Positions 24,372 through 33,788 of a stretch of DNA of 64,000 bases are shown here, piece after piece. The first letter of the stretch is position 1; every line of letters starts with the position of its first letter. The notes under the pieces are model-generated. The model did not search any database, was not told the origin of the DNA, and saw only the letters and a list, made by a program, of their open reading frames with translations. The stretch covers positions 1 through 64,000 of the forward strand of contig CAYJKT010000010.1 of the NCBI GenBank assembly GCA_964370775.1, read 5' to 3'. The position numbers and the translations under genes are program-made. Source of the stretch: SIG603 sp964370775. GTDB lineage: Bacteria; Bacillota; Clostridia; Oscillospirales; Acutalibacteraceae.

Positions 24372-25187
24372 ATGGCTAGAGATACAAGATTACAAAAATT
24401 TATGGCAGATGCAGGCTTTGCATCTAGAAGAAAATCCGAGCAATACATACAACAAGGCAGAGTTAAAGTTAACGGCAGAACTGCATCAATCGGCGACAAA
24501 ATTGATGTTAAAGCAGATTTAATAACAGTTGATGGCGAGAAGATAGAACAAGAGAGAAACAAATATTATATAATGATAAACAAACCTAGGGGTTATGTTA
24601 CAACAATGAGCGACGAGTTCGATAGAAAATGCGTAGCTCAATTAACAACAGATATTCCAGCAAGACTTTATCCTGTTGGTAGATTGGATAAAGACAGCGA
24701 GGGACTACTTCTTATGACAAACGACGGTGGCTTTGCAAATACAGTTTCACATCCGTCTGGGCATGTATCAAAACTATATAGAGTGACTGTAAAACCAGCA
24801 GCTAAAGAAGACCAAATTACAAAAATGGCGACTGGTGTTGTGATTGATGGCAAGAAAACAGAACCATGTACAATACGTGTAAACACAGAGGAAAAAGAGC
24901 GTACAGTTTTAGAATTTGTTTTGAACGAGGGTAGAAACAGACAAATTAGAAAAATGTGCGAAGAAGTAGGGCTTGAAGTAGTTAGGTTAAAAAGAACTGC
25001 AATTGGTCCACTAAAACTAGGTATGTTACAGCCTGGTCAATTCAGAGAATTAAAGCCTGATGAAATTAGAAAAATCAGAACAGCATCAGAAAAAAAGAAA
25101 GGGATACAAAATGATTCAAATACTGCCACTGCAAGACCAGCAAAGAGAAGAGCTTCTGCTAAAAACACACGAGGTAAAAGGAAATAA
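24372..25187 (+). CDS. rluB: Ribosomal large subunit pseudouridine synthase B
   Basis: A 271-residue RsuA/RluB-family enzyme. The S4 domain (RLQKFMADAGFASRRKSEQYIQ) is followed by the catalytic motif PVGRLDKDSEGLLLMTNDG and NEGRNRQIRKMCEEVG. It modifies 23S rRNA in the peptidyl transferase region. AAAGGAA precedes ATG. The final 25 residues are a lysine/arginine/alanine-rich tail encoded by DNA that also encodes the start of the next gene. Confidence 0.94.
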   Translation: MARDTRLQKFMADAGFASRRKSEQYIQQGRVKVNGRTASIGDKIDVKADLITVDGEKIEQERNKYYIMINKPRGYVTTMSDEFDRKCVAQLTTDIPARLYPVGRLDKDSEGLLLMTNDGGFANTVSHPSGHVSKLYRVTVKPAAKEDQITKMATGVVIDGKKTEPCTIRVNTEEKERTVLEFVLNEGRNRQIRKMCEEVGLEVVRLKRTAIGPLKLGMLQPGQFRELKPDEIRKIRTASEKKKGIQNDSNTATARPAKRRASAKNTRGKRK

Positions 25188-25491
25188 AGTCTTAGTGATG
25201 GACGAAAATGGCTCTGAACTGGGCTGGGTATCGCTTAAAATAGACGGAGAAACACTTGTTATAATTAAGTTTGAGCTAACAGGTGGTTTTGATATAAATA
25301 ATCTAGACATGGAACAAGTCTTTTTCTTAGACTCCCTTATGCGTTCTGCTGCTTCTTATGGAGAGGTTCACGGCGCTGTTGATATAAAAACTGCTGATAA
25401 TGCATATAATGCTTTTTTAGCAAAGAAAAAGTTTTTGACAGATGAACAAGGTGCGTTTATTCTAATGTCTGAGATAGTAAAGTATTCTTAA
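25111..25491 (+). CDS. Small GNAT-like protein of unknown function
   Basis: About 126 residues starting MIQILPLQDQQREE at 25111 behind AAAGGGAT. It has an acetyltransferase-like beta pattern (NKVLVMDENGSELGWVSLKIDGETLVIIKFEL) and a helix FFLDSLMRSAASYGEVHGAVDI like the cofactor-binding half of small GNAT proteins in Clostridia. The classical acetyl-CoA loop is not obvious, so enzyme activity is uncertain. Its first 77 bases overlap rluB in another frame. A hairpin follows its stop. Confidence 0.65.
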   Translation: MIQILPLQDQQREELLLKTHEVKGNKVLVMDENGSELGWVSLKIDGETLVIIKFELTGGFDINNLDMEQVFFLDSLMRSAASYGEVHGAVDIKTADNAYNAFLAKKKFLTDEQGAFILMSEIVKYS

Positions 25492-25496
25492 AATTT

Positions 25497-25540
25497 ACGC
25501 GAGAATTAGTTACAGAATTGTAATTTATTCTTGCGTTTAT
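25497..25540 (+). terminator. Possible terminator after the GNAT-like gene
   Basis: ACGC-G-AGAAT pairs with ATTCT-T-GCGT (25497-25506 with 25527-25536), enclosing a second stem TTACA/TGTAA, and is followed by TTTATTTT. Its 3' arm overlaps the -35 of the yicC promoter. Confidence 0.5.
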
Positions 25541-25560
25541 TTTCTAAAATATGGTATAAT
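25531..25560 (+). promoter_or_regulatory. SigA-type promoter of the yicC operon
   Basis: TTGCGT (25531-25536) and TATAAT (25555-25560) with an 18-base spacer, about 30 bases before the yicC start. Confidence 0.6.
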
Positions 25561-25593
25561 ACTTTGAATTAAAAAAAGAAATGAGATGATGAA

Positions 25594-26472
25594 TTGCTCA
25601 GAAGTATGACAGGTTTCGGAAGAAGCGAAAACACTGTATCTGGTCGACATATAATAGTAGAGATAAAATCTGTTAATCATAAGTATTTTGAATTTAATGC
25701 ACGTATTTCAAGAGGATTTAGTTTTTTGGAAGACAAAATAAAAAACTATGTTCAATCTAGAGTTTCTAGAGGTAAAATTGATATTTACGTTCATATCGAG
25801 AATATGGAGGATAATGATGTGGATGTTTTAGTCAACCATTCGCTTGCTAATGGCTATTACAAAGCATATAAAGAATTATCTGATAAATATGATATTGACG
25901 AAAGAATTTCACTTTCCCTTTTAACAAGAAACTCAGATATTTTTTCTATTCACAGAAAACCTGATGATGAAGAAGAGGTTTTTAACGCAGTAGAAATAGT
26001 TTTGAATGATGCACTAAATTCTTTTATTGTGATGAGAGAAAAAGAGGGCGAAAAGCTGTATCAAGATATTATATCAAGAGCTGATATGATTATTGATTTT
26101 GTTAATGAAGTTGAAAAACTTAGTCCTCAAACAGTTAGTGATTATAGAATTAGGCTTGAAAACAAGATTAAAGAAGTTTTGGAAGACCGAAATATTGACG
26201 AACAAAGAATTTTAACAGAAGCTGCAATTTTTGCGGATAAAATATCAGTAGCAGAGGAAACAGTAAGGCTAAAAAGCCATATATCTCAGTTAAAGAAATT
26301 TGTTAAAGCTGAGGGAGCTGTTGGTAGAAAAGTTGACTTTTTGTTGCAAGAAGTTAACAGAGAGATTAACACGATAGGTTCAAAAGCCAGTGATGCAAGC
26401 ATTGCGTATATTGTGGTTGATATGAAATCTGAGACTGAGAAAATTAGAGAACAAATACAAAATGTTGAGTAA
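25594..26472 (+). CDS. yicC: YicC/YloC family endoribonuclease
   Basis: A 292-residue protein with the family start LRSMTGFGRSE, then SVNHKYFEFNARISR near residue 30, and the conserved C-terminus VGRKVDFLLQEVNREINTIGSKA. The family includes endoribonucleases involved in RNA turnover. The TTG at 25594 is chosen because homologues begin MxRSMTGFGR. The ATG at 25606 would remove those residues. It leads the yicC-remA-gmk-rpoZ-priA order common in Firmicutes. Confidence 0.93.
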   Translation: MLRSMTGFGRSENTVSGRHIIVEIKSVNHKYFEFNARISRGFSFLEDKIKNYVQSRVSRGKIDIYVHIENMEDNDVDVLVNHSLANGYYKAYKELSDKYDIDERISLSLLTRNSDIFSIHRKPDDEEEVFNAVEIVLNDALNSFIVMREKEGEKLYQDIISRADMIIDFVNEVEKLSPQTVSDYRIRLENKIKEVLEDRNIDEQRILTEAAIFADKISVAEETVRLKSHISQLKKFVKAEGAVGRKVDFLLQEVNREINTIGSKASDASIAYIVVDMKSETEKIREQIQNVE

Positions 26473-26498
26473 AAAGTTAGTGTTATATTGGAGAGAAA

Positions 26499-26759
26499 AT
26501 GAGATTTATTAACATAGGTTTTGGAAATATGGTGAGTGCTGAGAAAGTTGTTTCCATAGTAAGCCCAGACAGTGCACCTATTAAAAGAATAGTGCAAGAA
26601 GCTAAGGAAAAAGGCATTATCATAGATGCAAGTCAAGGTAGAAAAACAAAATCTGTTATAATAACTGAAAGTGACCATGTAGTTTTATCGGCGCTCACTA
26701 CCGATAGAATTATTGCAAGATTTGAAGGAGTGAATGACAATGGAGAAAATGAAGAATAA
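26499..26759 (+). CDS. remA: Extracellular matrix regulator RemA (DUF370)
   Basis: An 86-residue DNA-binding protein matching RemA: FINIGFGNMVSAEKVVSIVSPDSAPIKR and later DASQGRKTKSVIITESDHVVLSALTTDRI. RemA forms ring-like oligomers and in Bacillus activates matrix and osmoprotection genes. Its position between yicC and gmk is conserved even where its targets differ. GGAG lies before ATG. The 3' end overlaps gmk by 20 bases. Confidence 0.95.
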   Translation: MRFINIGFGNMVSAEKVVSIVSPDSAPIKRIVQEAKEKGIIIDASQGRKTKSVIITESDHVVLSALTTDRIIARFEGVNDNGENEE

Positions 26760-27315
26760 AGGCTTGTTAATAGTTGTATCGTCGCCATCTGGTGGTGGAA
26801 AAGGCACAATATTAGGTAAGTTTTTTGAAAATTATAGTGGTGCTTCTTATTCTGTATCTGCTACAACTAGAAGCCCAAGAGAGGGTGAAGTTCACGGAAC
26901 TCACTACAACTTTGTTACTAGAGAAGAATTTGAAAGTTTGATAGCAAATGGTAAACTGCTTGAGTACACTGAGTACTGCGACAATTACTATGGAACTCTA
27001 AAAGAACAAGTGGAAAATGCTAGAAATGCTGGCAAAGACATTGTTTTAGAGATAGAAGTTGACGGTGGCGAGCAGATTAAAAACATCGTACCTGATTGCG
27101 TAAGTATATTTATAGCACCACCGTCTCTTGAAGTTCTTGAAAAAAGACTAAGAGGCAGAGGAACAGACAGCGATGAGGTTATCGCAAAAAGACTTAACAC
27201 TGCAAAAGAAGAAATGAAGTGCGCTAAGTTTTATGATTATGTTGTTGTAAATGATGAACTAGAAAAAGCAGTTAGTGATTTTACAGATATTATTAAAGAA
27301 GAAAAGTCAAAATAA
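26740..27315 (+). CDS. gmk: Guanylate kinase
   Basis: About 191 residues. It phosphorylates GMP to GDP, complementing guaA at the other end of the window. The P-loop is SSPSGGGKGTI, the GMP-binding region TTRSPREGEVHGTHY and FESLIANGKLLEYTEY, and the lid includes RLRGRGTDSDEVIAKRL. ATG 26740 fits best with GAAGGAG nine bases upstream. ATG 26734 is too close to that SD. Confidence 0.96.
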   Translation: MEKMKNKGLLIVVSSPSGGGKGTILGKFFENYSGASYSVSATTRSPREGEVHGTHYNFVTREEFESLIANGKLLEYTEYCDNYYGTLKEQVENARNAGKDIVLEIEVDGGEQIKNIVPDCVSIFIAPPSLEVLEKRLRGRGTDSDEVIAKRLNTAKEEMKCAKFYDYVVVNDELEKAVSDFTDIIKEEKSK

Positions 27316-27357
27316 AATAGATAAGTTAGTGCTGTTTACAGCAGAATGGAGATTAAA

Positions 27358-27564
27358 ATGTTAAAACCGTCAGAAAATATAATTAAAACGCCTCATAACA
27401 GTCATTACTCGCTAGTTATAGCTGTTGCTAAAAGAGCAAGAGATATAATTGATGAATGTGAGGAGCAAGGTGAAATCCTTATAGAAAAACCTGTTGACTT
27501 AGCTGTTAAAGACTTTGTTAAAGGTAAATACAATATTTTAGAGCCAAACCCACACGATTATTAA
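27358..27564 (+). CDS. rpoZ: RNA polymerase omega subunit
   Basis: A 68-residue protein with LKPSENIIKTPHNSHYSLVIAVAKRARDII and a C-terminal LAVKDFVKGKYNI, the omega pattern in Firmicutes. It aids assembly of RNA polymerase beta-prime. ATG 27358 is chosen because TGGAGA lies six bases upstream. ATG 27346 would sit before that SD. Confidence 0.93.
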   Translation: MLKPSENIIKTPHNSHYSLVIAVAKRARDIIDECEEQGEILIEKPVDLAVKDFVKGKYNILEPNPHDY

Positions 27565-27575
27565 GGAGAACTGTT

Positions 27576-29999
27576 TTGCTTGTAGATGTAGCAATTGAAA
27601 ATACAGCGTTTAGTTTTGATATGCCTTTCACTTATGAAGTGCCAAGTGGTGTAACTGTTATACCCGGTATGAGAGTGACAGTGCCTTTTGGACAAGGTAA
27701 CAAAACTAGAATAGGTATGGTGCTTGATTATTCTAACAAAGAAAAAGATGCAAAAACTAAGACGATAGTAGAAGTTTTAGACGAAGAACCAGTGCTTACT
27801 AAAGAGATGATAAGCCTAGCAATTTGGATGAAATCTAGATATTTTTGCACTCTTTTTGATGCTGTTAAATTAATGTTGCCAGCAGGAATTAGCTACAAGG
27901 TACAACTAAAATATAGTTTAAATAAAGACTTTAATATACAATCAGAATTAGACACTAATTTAGAAGATATACTGAGTAAATTCGATAAAAAAAAGAGCTA
28001 CACAGCTGAACAACTTTTAACTTTGGGTGTTGATATCAACACAAAAGATTTTGCAAATCTTGTTAAAAATGGAGCTATACTTGCTACTGATAATGCTAAA
28101 AGAAAAGCAGGAGACGCTACAGAAAAAATGATTTTTGCAGTGAAAGATTATGAAAAAAAGCTTTCACCTAAGCAAACTGAAGTGTATGAGCATTTGTGCA
28201 GTACTGGTGATATTTCTGTTAAAGAACTAATGTATTACACAGGAGTTGGAATATCAGTTATAAAAGCATTGTCAGACAAAGGTGCTGCGATAATTTACGA
28301 AAAAGAAGTATATAGAAAGCCAAAGTACTTGAAGCAAAGTTTAGAAGACGAAGAACTTAATGTAAGTTTAAGTTACGAACAAGCTTTGGTGTTTGATGAT
28401 ATAATTGATGAGTTTGAGAGCAAAAGTCAGCATGTTTCTGTGCTTTATGGAGTTACAGGAAGTGGTAAGACATCTGTTTTTTTAAAGCTTATTGATTATG
28501 TTATAGGCAAGGGCTTAGACGCCATACTTATGGTGCCAGAAATTGCTTTAACTCCTCAAACTATTGAGATATTCAAGAAAAAGTTCGGAGATAACATTGC
28601 AGTGTTTCACAGTGCGTTGTCGGTTGGAGAACGCATGGACCAGTGGAAACGTGTTAGCAGAGGTGAATGTAAACTAGCTATCGGCACAAGGTCTGCTGTG
28701 TTTGCACCGTTTAGAAACTTAGGCTTAATTGTTATTGACGAAGAACAAGAAAGCACTTATAAATCAGAGATAACTCCAAGATATAACGCAAAAGAGATAG
28801 CCAAGTTTAGAGCAGCTTTTAATAAATCATACTGTTTGTTTAGCTCTGCTACTCCGTCGCTAGAGTCATATCACTTAGGTGTTACTGGCAAGTACGGACT
28901 GCATAAGCTAGAAAAGCGATTTGGCAAAGCCACTTTGCCAAGCGTTAGAATTGTTGACATGAATAATGAAGTAATGTTTGGCAACAAAACAGACATTAGC
29001 TATCCTTTAACAAAAGCACTTAATGACAATTTAAGAAATGGTAAGCAAAGTATTATACTTTTAAATAGAAGAGGCTATAATACTTATGCAAGCTGTAAAA
29101 ACTGCCACACAGTGATAGATTGCCCAAATTGCAGTATAAGCCTTACTATGCATTCTGCGAATAATAGGTTAATGTGCCATTATTGTGGTTATTCCAAAGA
29201 ATTTAGCAGTATATGCCCAAAATGTAACAGTGATGGAGTAAGTTACACAGGTATTGGAACGCAAAGAGCAGAAGAAAGCTTGATTGAAGCTGTACCAGAT
29301 GCTAGAATTTTGAGAATAGATGCTGATAGCACTATGGCGAAGTATTCCCTAGAACAAAAACTTGATTTGTTTGCAAAAGGGAATTATGATATAATGATAG
29401 GAACGCAAATGGTTGCAAAAGGTTTGAACTTTGAAAACGTAACCCTTGTTGGAGTTTTATCAGCCGACCAAAGCTTATATAGCGACGATTTTAGAAGTAG
29501 CGAAAAAGCTTTCGACCTACTAACTCAAGTTGTCGGTCGTTCTGGTAGAGGAAAATTTCCGGGCGAAGCGATTATTCAAACGTATGTGCCAGAAAATCCG
29601 TATCTAAAACTGGCAGCAAGCCAAGATTATGCAACATTTTACGATATGGAGATAGCATATAGATTTGCAATGCTTTATCCACCTTATGTAGATATAATTA
29701 TGATAGGTTTTGTAGGTGAAGATGAAGCAAGAGTGAAACTTTCGTCAGAATATTTTTTGTATGAGCTTAGTAATATCGCTAACCAAAATAAAAAACAATT
29801 TCCACTAAGAATATTAAGACCGTCCCCAGCGGCAGTGCATAAAATCGGTGGAAAATACAGATATAAATTAATTATAAAGTGTAAAAACACTATAGAATTT
29901 AGAGACGTTATTGCAGACTTGCTAATTAAGTTTGCTAAAAACAAAGATTACAAAGAGGTCACAGCATTTGCAGACTTAAACCCAAGCACAATAATGTAA
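27576..29999 (+). CDS. priA: Primosomal protein N' (replication restart helicase)
   Basis: An 807-residue superfamily 2 DNA helicase that reloads the replisome at stalled forks. The N-terminal DNA-binding domain starts DVAIENTAFSFDMPFTYEVP. Helicase motifs include Walker A GVTGSGKTSVF (about residue 295), IVIDEEQE, SATPSLES and VVGRSGRG. Between them four CxxC pairs (CKNC, CPNC, CHYC, CPKC) bind two zinc ions. Start TTG follows AAGGAG by seven bases. Length is at the long end of normal. Confidence 0.96.
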   Translation: MLVDVAIENTAFSFDMPFTYEVPSGVTVIPGMRVTVPFGQGNKTRIGMVLDYSNKEKDAKTKTIVEVLDEEPVLTKEMISLAIWMKSRYFCTLFDAVKLMLPAGISYKVQLKYSLNKDFNIQSELDTNLEDILSKFDKKKSYTAEQLLTLGVDINTKDFANLVKNGAILATDNAKRKAGDATEKMIFAVKDYEKKLSPKQTEVYEHLCSTGDISVKELMYYTGVGISVIKALSDKGAAIIYEKEVYRKPKYLKQSLEDEELNVSLSYEQALVFDDIIDEFESKSQHVSVLYGVTGSGKTSVFLKLIDYVIGKGLDAILMVPEIALTPQTIEIFKKKFGDNIAVFHSALSVGERMDQWKRVSRGECKLAIGTRSAVFAPFRNLGLIVIDEEQESTYKSEITPRYNAKEIAKFRAAFNKSYCLFSSATPSLESYHLGVTGKYGLHKLEKRFGKATLPSVRIVDMNNEVMFGNKTDISYPLTKALNDNLRNGKQSIILLNRRGYNTYASCKNCHTVIDCPNCSISLTMHSANNRLMCHYCGYSKEFSSICPKCNSDGVSYTGIGTQRAEESLIEAVPDARILRIDADSTMAKYSLEQKLDLFAKGNYDIMIGTQMVAKGLNFENVTLVGVLSADQSLYSDDFRSSEKAFDLLTQVVGRSGRGKFPGEAIIQTYVPENPYLKLAASQDYATFYDMEIAYRFAMLYPPYVDIIMIGFVGEDEARVKLSSEYFLYELSNIANQNKKQFPLRILRPSPAAVHKIGGKYRYKLIIKCKNTIEFRDVIADLLIKFAKNKDYKEVTAFADLNPSTIM

Positions 30000-30024
30000 A
30001 TGTTATAGGTGAAAGGAATATTAT

Positions 30025-30510
30025 ATGGCAATTAGAAATATAGTTAAAGATGGAGACCCTATCTTGCTAAAACAAACAAGAAAAGTAGAGAATTTTGATA
30101 GCAAACTTCATGCTTTGCTTGATGATATGTATGATACTTTGGTAGAGGCGAACGGCGTTGGAATTGCTGCTCCTCAAGTAGGAATTATGAGAAGCATTTG
30201 CCTTGTTGACACTGGAGACGGCTTGTTAGAGCTGATTAACCCAGAGATTATTGAGACTAGTGGAACACAAAACGACCCAGAGGGCTGTTTGTCTTTCCCT
30301 GGTGTTGTAGGTTTAGTAGAGAGACCAAACTACGTTAAAGTTAAAGCACAGGACAGAAACGGAAAATGGTATGAGGCAGAGGGCGAAGAACTTACTGCAA
30401 GAGCATTTTCACATGAAATAGACCACTTAAACGGCGTAGTTTTCACAAGTAAAATATCAGAAATGATTGACCCTAAAGAGTATTATGGCGATAATGAAGA
30501 CGAGGAGTAA
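30025..30510 (+). CDS. def: Peptide deformylase
   Basis: A 161-residue metalloenzyme that removes the formyl group from new proteins. The three motifs are GVGIAAPQVG, EGCLSFPG (cysteine ligand) and HEIDHLNG (histidine ligands and catalytic glutamate). It ends in an acidic tail. It precedes fmt, the gene for the opposite reaction, as in many bacteria. GAAAGGA precedes ATG. Confidence 0.97.
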   Translation: MAIRNIVKDGDPILLKQTRKVENFDSKLHALLDDMYDTLVEANGVGIAAPQVGIMRSICLVDTGDGLLELINPEIIETSGTQNDPEGCLSFPGVVGLVERPNYVKVKAQDRNGKWYEAEGEELTARAFSHEIDHLNGVVFTSKISEMIDPKEYYGDNEDEE

Positions 30511-30513
30511 TTG

Positions 30514-31410
30514 ATGAATATTATTTTCATGGGTACACCTGATTTTGCAGTGCCTAGCTTAGAGGCACTTATAAAAGCAGGGCATAATATTTTAGCAGTT
30601 TACACAAAAGAAGATAAACCAAAGGGTAGAGGGCATAAAATGCAATTTACACCTGTTAAAGAAATAGCTTTAGAGCACGGTTTTGACGTTGTTCAACCAA
30701 CAACTTTAAGAGACGATGAAGTTACAAAGCAAATTAGTGACTATAAGCCAGATTGCATTGTTGTTGTAGCGTATGGAAAACTTTTGCCAAAAGCAATTTT
30801 AGATATACCTAAATTTGGTTGCATAAACGTGCATGGCTCACTTTTACCTAAATACAGAGGTGCAGCCCCTATCCAATGGGCAGTGCTTAATGGCGACAAA
30901 GTGAGTGGTGTTACCACTATGTATATGGCAGAGGGTATGGACACAGGAGACATGCTTTTAAAAACAGAAACTCCGATAGGTGAGCAAGAGACTTCTGGCG
31001 AACTATTTGAGAGACTGAAACATATAGGCGCTGAAACTCTTGTAAGAACTCTTGAAAACATTGATAGCCTAGTGCCTGAAAAACAAGACGAAGCTTCAGC
31101 TACTCATGCTCCGATGATAACAAAAGAGATGTCTAAAATAGACTTTAATGGCACAGCAGAACATGTTCATAGCTATATAAAAGGGCTTAACCCTTGGCCG
31201 AGTGCCGTGTGTGTGATTAATGATAAGACTATTAAAATTCACACTGCAAAAGTAGTGAACGAAAATGGAGAAGCTGGTAAGTTTTTTGTGAAAAATAGTT
31301 CACTTATGGTATATTGCAAAGAAAATGCTTTAGAGCTTATTGAAATTCAAGCAGAGGGCAAAAAAAGAATGTTAGCTACCGATTATCTACGTGGTAATCC
31401 TTTAGTTTAA
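30514..31410 (+). CDS. fmt: Methionyl-tRNA formyltransferase
   Basis: A 298-residue enzyme that formylates initiator Met-tRNA using 10-formyl-THF. It shows NIIFMGTPDFAVPSLEAL, the folate-site HGSLLPKYRGAAPIQWA and GVTTMYMAEGMDTGDML. A C-terminal OB-like domain ends at LRGNPLV. ATG 30514 is used, with CGAGGAG upstream. It starts three bases after the def stop. Confidence 0.97.
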   Translation: MNIIFMGTPDFAVPSLEALIKAGHNILAVYTKEDKPKGRGHKMQFTPVKEIALEHGFDVVQPTTLRDDEVTKQISDYKPDCIVVVAYGKLLPKAILDIPKFGCINVHGSLLPKYRGAAPIQWAVLNGDKVSGVTTMYMAEGMDTGDMLLKTETPIGEQETSGELFERLKHIGAETLVRTLENIDSLVPEKQDEASATHAPMITKEMSKIDFNGTAEHVHSYIKGLNPWPSAVCVINDKTIKIHTAKVVNENGEAGKFFVKNSSLMVYCKENALELIEIQAEGKKRMLATDYLRGNPLV

Positions 31411-31443
31411 CGATAGATATAGATTGATATAGAAAGAGGATAT

Positions 31444-32745
31444 ATGACAAATAACCCAAGAGCAGTAGCACTTGAAGCACTGCTACAAGTAGAAGAGAAT
31501 TTAGGATATTCTAATATAGTTTTAGATAAAACACTAAAAAATTGTGAACTAGAAAAAAGAGATAAAGCTCTAGTATCTCAGATTTTTTATGGTGTTTTAG
31601 AAAAAAGAATAACTTTGGATTATTATATCCAAAAGTTTTTAGATAACCCTACTAACTATCTCGATTCAATTACTAGAGAACTTTTGAGAATGGGTATTTA
31701 CCAAAGTCTATATCTGGATAAAATTCCTGAAAGTGCAATTGTAAACGAAGCAGTTAATTTGGCTAAACTTAAAAAAAGAGACAAATTATCAGGCTTTATC
31801 AATGCAGTTTTGAGAGAATTTCTAAGAAACAAAGAAAAAGTAGTGCTTCCAAGCACTGAGTCTGCTTATGGTTTAAGCATTAATTATTCTGTACCTATGG
31901 AGTTAGTTGAATTATGGATTAATTCTTATGGTAGAGAAAACGCATTAGGTATGCTTGAGAGTTTAAACAAAAAAACTAAAACTTATATTCGTTTAAATAG
32001 CGTTAAAAATATAGAGTTTGAAGGATTAAAGAAATATCCTTTCTTAGAATATGCATACGAATACGCTTTAGGTGGAAACATAACAGAGAGTGAAGCTTTT
32101 GTTGACGGTTTGTTCCATGTGCAGGACATTAGTTCACAGTATTTATGTAAAATATTAAACGCAAAACCTGATGAAAACATTATTGATGTTTGCGCAGCTC
32201 CTGGAGGTAAGACTTTCACAATATCTGAGATGATGAATAACACTGGTAAAGTGTATTCTTATGATATTTATAAAGGCAGAGTTAAGCTTATTAGAAGTGG
32301 CGCGTATAGGCTAGGTTTAACAAATGTTATGGCGAGCATGAGAGATGCAACTAGTGATACTTGTGAGATAGAAAATGCTGACAGAATTTTGTGTGATGTT
32401 CCGTGTTCTGGTTTTGGCACAATTAGAAGAAAACCAGAGATTAGATATAAAAGTTTAGAAGAGGCAAATAACTTGCCGAAAATACAGCTTGATATTCTAA
32501 CAAAATCTTCCAAGTTTATAAAAAAAGACGGTTTGTTAGTATATTCAACTTGCACATTAAACCCAAAAGAAAATGGCGAAGTAGCGACCATGTTTTTAAA
32601 GAAAAATCCAAGCTTTATACCTGTTAGTGTTAAAGTGCCAGACGGTATAGAAAGAATGATAGACGAGCCTGACAACCATTTGACCATGATGCCTCACGCT
32701 TGTGATGGTGACGGATTTTTCGTAGCACTATTTAAAAGGAGATAA
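31444..32745 (+). CDS. rsmB: 16S rRNA (cytosine-967 C5) methyltransferase
   Basis: A 433-residue protein. The N-terminal 140 residues are a NusB-like RNA-binding domain (PRAVALEALLQVEENLGYSN). The C-terminal SAM domain shows DVCAAPGGKTF, CDVPCSGFGTIRRKPE with the releasing cysteine, and YSTCTLNPKENGEV with the catalytic cysteine. It methylates C967 of 16S rRNA. GAAAGAGG precedes ATG. Confidence 0.95.
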   Translation: MTNNPRAVALEALLQVEENLGYSNIVLDKTLKNCELEKRDKALVSQIFYGVLEKRITLDYYIQKFLDNPTNYLDSITRELLRMGIYQSLYLDKIPESAIVNEAVNLAKLKKRDKLSGFINAVLREFLRNKEKVVLPSTESAYGLSINYSVPMELVELWINSYGRENALGMLESLNKKTKTYIRLNSVKNIEFEGLKKYPFLEYAYEYALGGNITESEAFVDGLFHVQDISSQYLCKILNAKPDENIIDVCAAPGGKTFTISEMMNNTGKVYSYDIYKGRVKLIRSGAYRLGLTNVMASMRDATSDTCEIENADRILCDVPCSGFGTIRRKPEIRYKSLEEANNLPKIQLDILTKSSKFIKKDGLLVYSTCTLNPKENGEVATMFLKKNPSFIPVSVKVPDGIERMIDEPDNHLTMMPHACDGDGFFVALFKRR

Positions 32746-32750
32746 TAAGT

Positions 32751-33788
32751 TTGACTAAAATTGACGTTGGTTCACTCTCTTTAACTGAATTACAAGCTTA
32801 TTTAGCAGAGATAAAAATACCGAAGTTTAGAGCAAAACAGATATATGATTGGCTGTATAAAGGTGTTAAATCTTTTGATGAAATGAAAAATTTATCCAAA
32901 GATTTAAAAGAAGTATTGAAAGATAACTGTTATTTATCAACTTGTGAAGTAGAACTTAAACTTGTTTCTAAAATAGACGGAACAGTTAAATATTTATATA
33001 AATTACACGACGGACAATATGTTGAGTCAGTTTTAATGAAATATAAACATGGTTACAGTATATGCGTGTCGTCACAAGTAGGGTGTAAAATGGGTTGCAC
33101 ATTCTGTGCCACTGGTAAAGCTGGTTTTACAAGAAATCTAACAGCTTTTGAGATACTTTCACAAATAATTCATGCTCAAATTGAATTAGGCGAGCGTATA
33201 TCTAACGTTGTAATGATGGGAATGGGTGAACCACTTGACAATTACGAAAATGTGCTTAAATTTCTCAGTTTGGTAAGCGACACTAATGGGCTTAACATTG
33301 GTATGAGACATATCAGCTTATCGACTTGTGGAATTGTAGATAAAATATATGATTTAGCTGATAAGAAACTTCAACTAACTCTTTCGGTTTCTTTACATGC
33401 TCCAACGGATGTTATGCGAGAAAGCACAATGCCTGTTAACAAAAAATGGAATATAAAAGAACTACTTAAAGCATGTAAATATTATTGCGACACTACTGGC
33501 AGACGAATTTCGTTTGAATATGCGATGATAGATGGAGTTAACGACAGCGAAGAATGTGCGTTAAAATTAGCGAGCATACTAAGAGGCATATTATGTCATG
33601 TGAATTTAATACCCATAAATAATATAGAGGGTAATAAATATATAAAAAGCAAAGAAAAAGCGATACATAGATTTATTTCTGTGCTTGAAAGCAAAGGTTA
33701 TACAGCAACAGCAAGAAGAACTTTGGGTTCAGATATCGCCGCATCTTGTGGTCAATTAAGAGGAAATATATCGAAAGGAGATTGTTAA
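32751..33788 (+). CDS. rlmN: Dual-specificity 23S rRNA/tRNA (adenine-C2) methyltransferase
   Basis: A 345-residue radical SAM enzyme. The iron-sulfur motif is CKMGCTFCATGKAG. The SAM-binding GMGEPLDNYENV and the two catalytic cysteines (LSTCG and AASCGQLRG) are present. It methylates A2503 of 23S rRNA and A37 of some tRNAs. Start TTG at 32751 follows AAAAGGAGA. The stop overlaps the stp start (TAATG). Confidence 0.95.
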   Translation: MTKIDVGSLSLTELQAYLAEIKIPKFRAKQIYDWLYKGVKSFDEMKNLSKDLKEVLKDNCYLSTCEVELKLVSKIDGTVKYLYKLHDGQYVESVLMKYKHGYSICVSSQVGCKMGCTFCATGKAGFTRNLTAFEILSQIIHAQIELGERISNVVMMGMGEPLDNYENVLKFLSLVSDTNGLNIGMRHISLSTCGIVDKIYDLADKKLQLTLSVSLHAPTDVMRESTMPVNKKWNIKELLKACKYYCDTTGRRISFEYAMIDGVNDSEECALKLASILRGILCHVNLIPINNIEGNKYIKSKEKAIHRFISVLESKGYTATARRTLGSDIAASCGQLRGNISKGDC

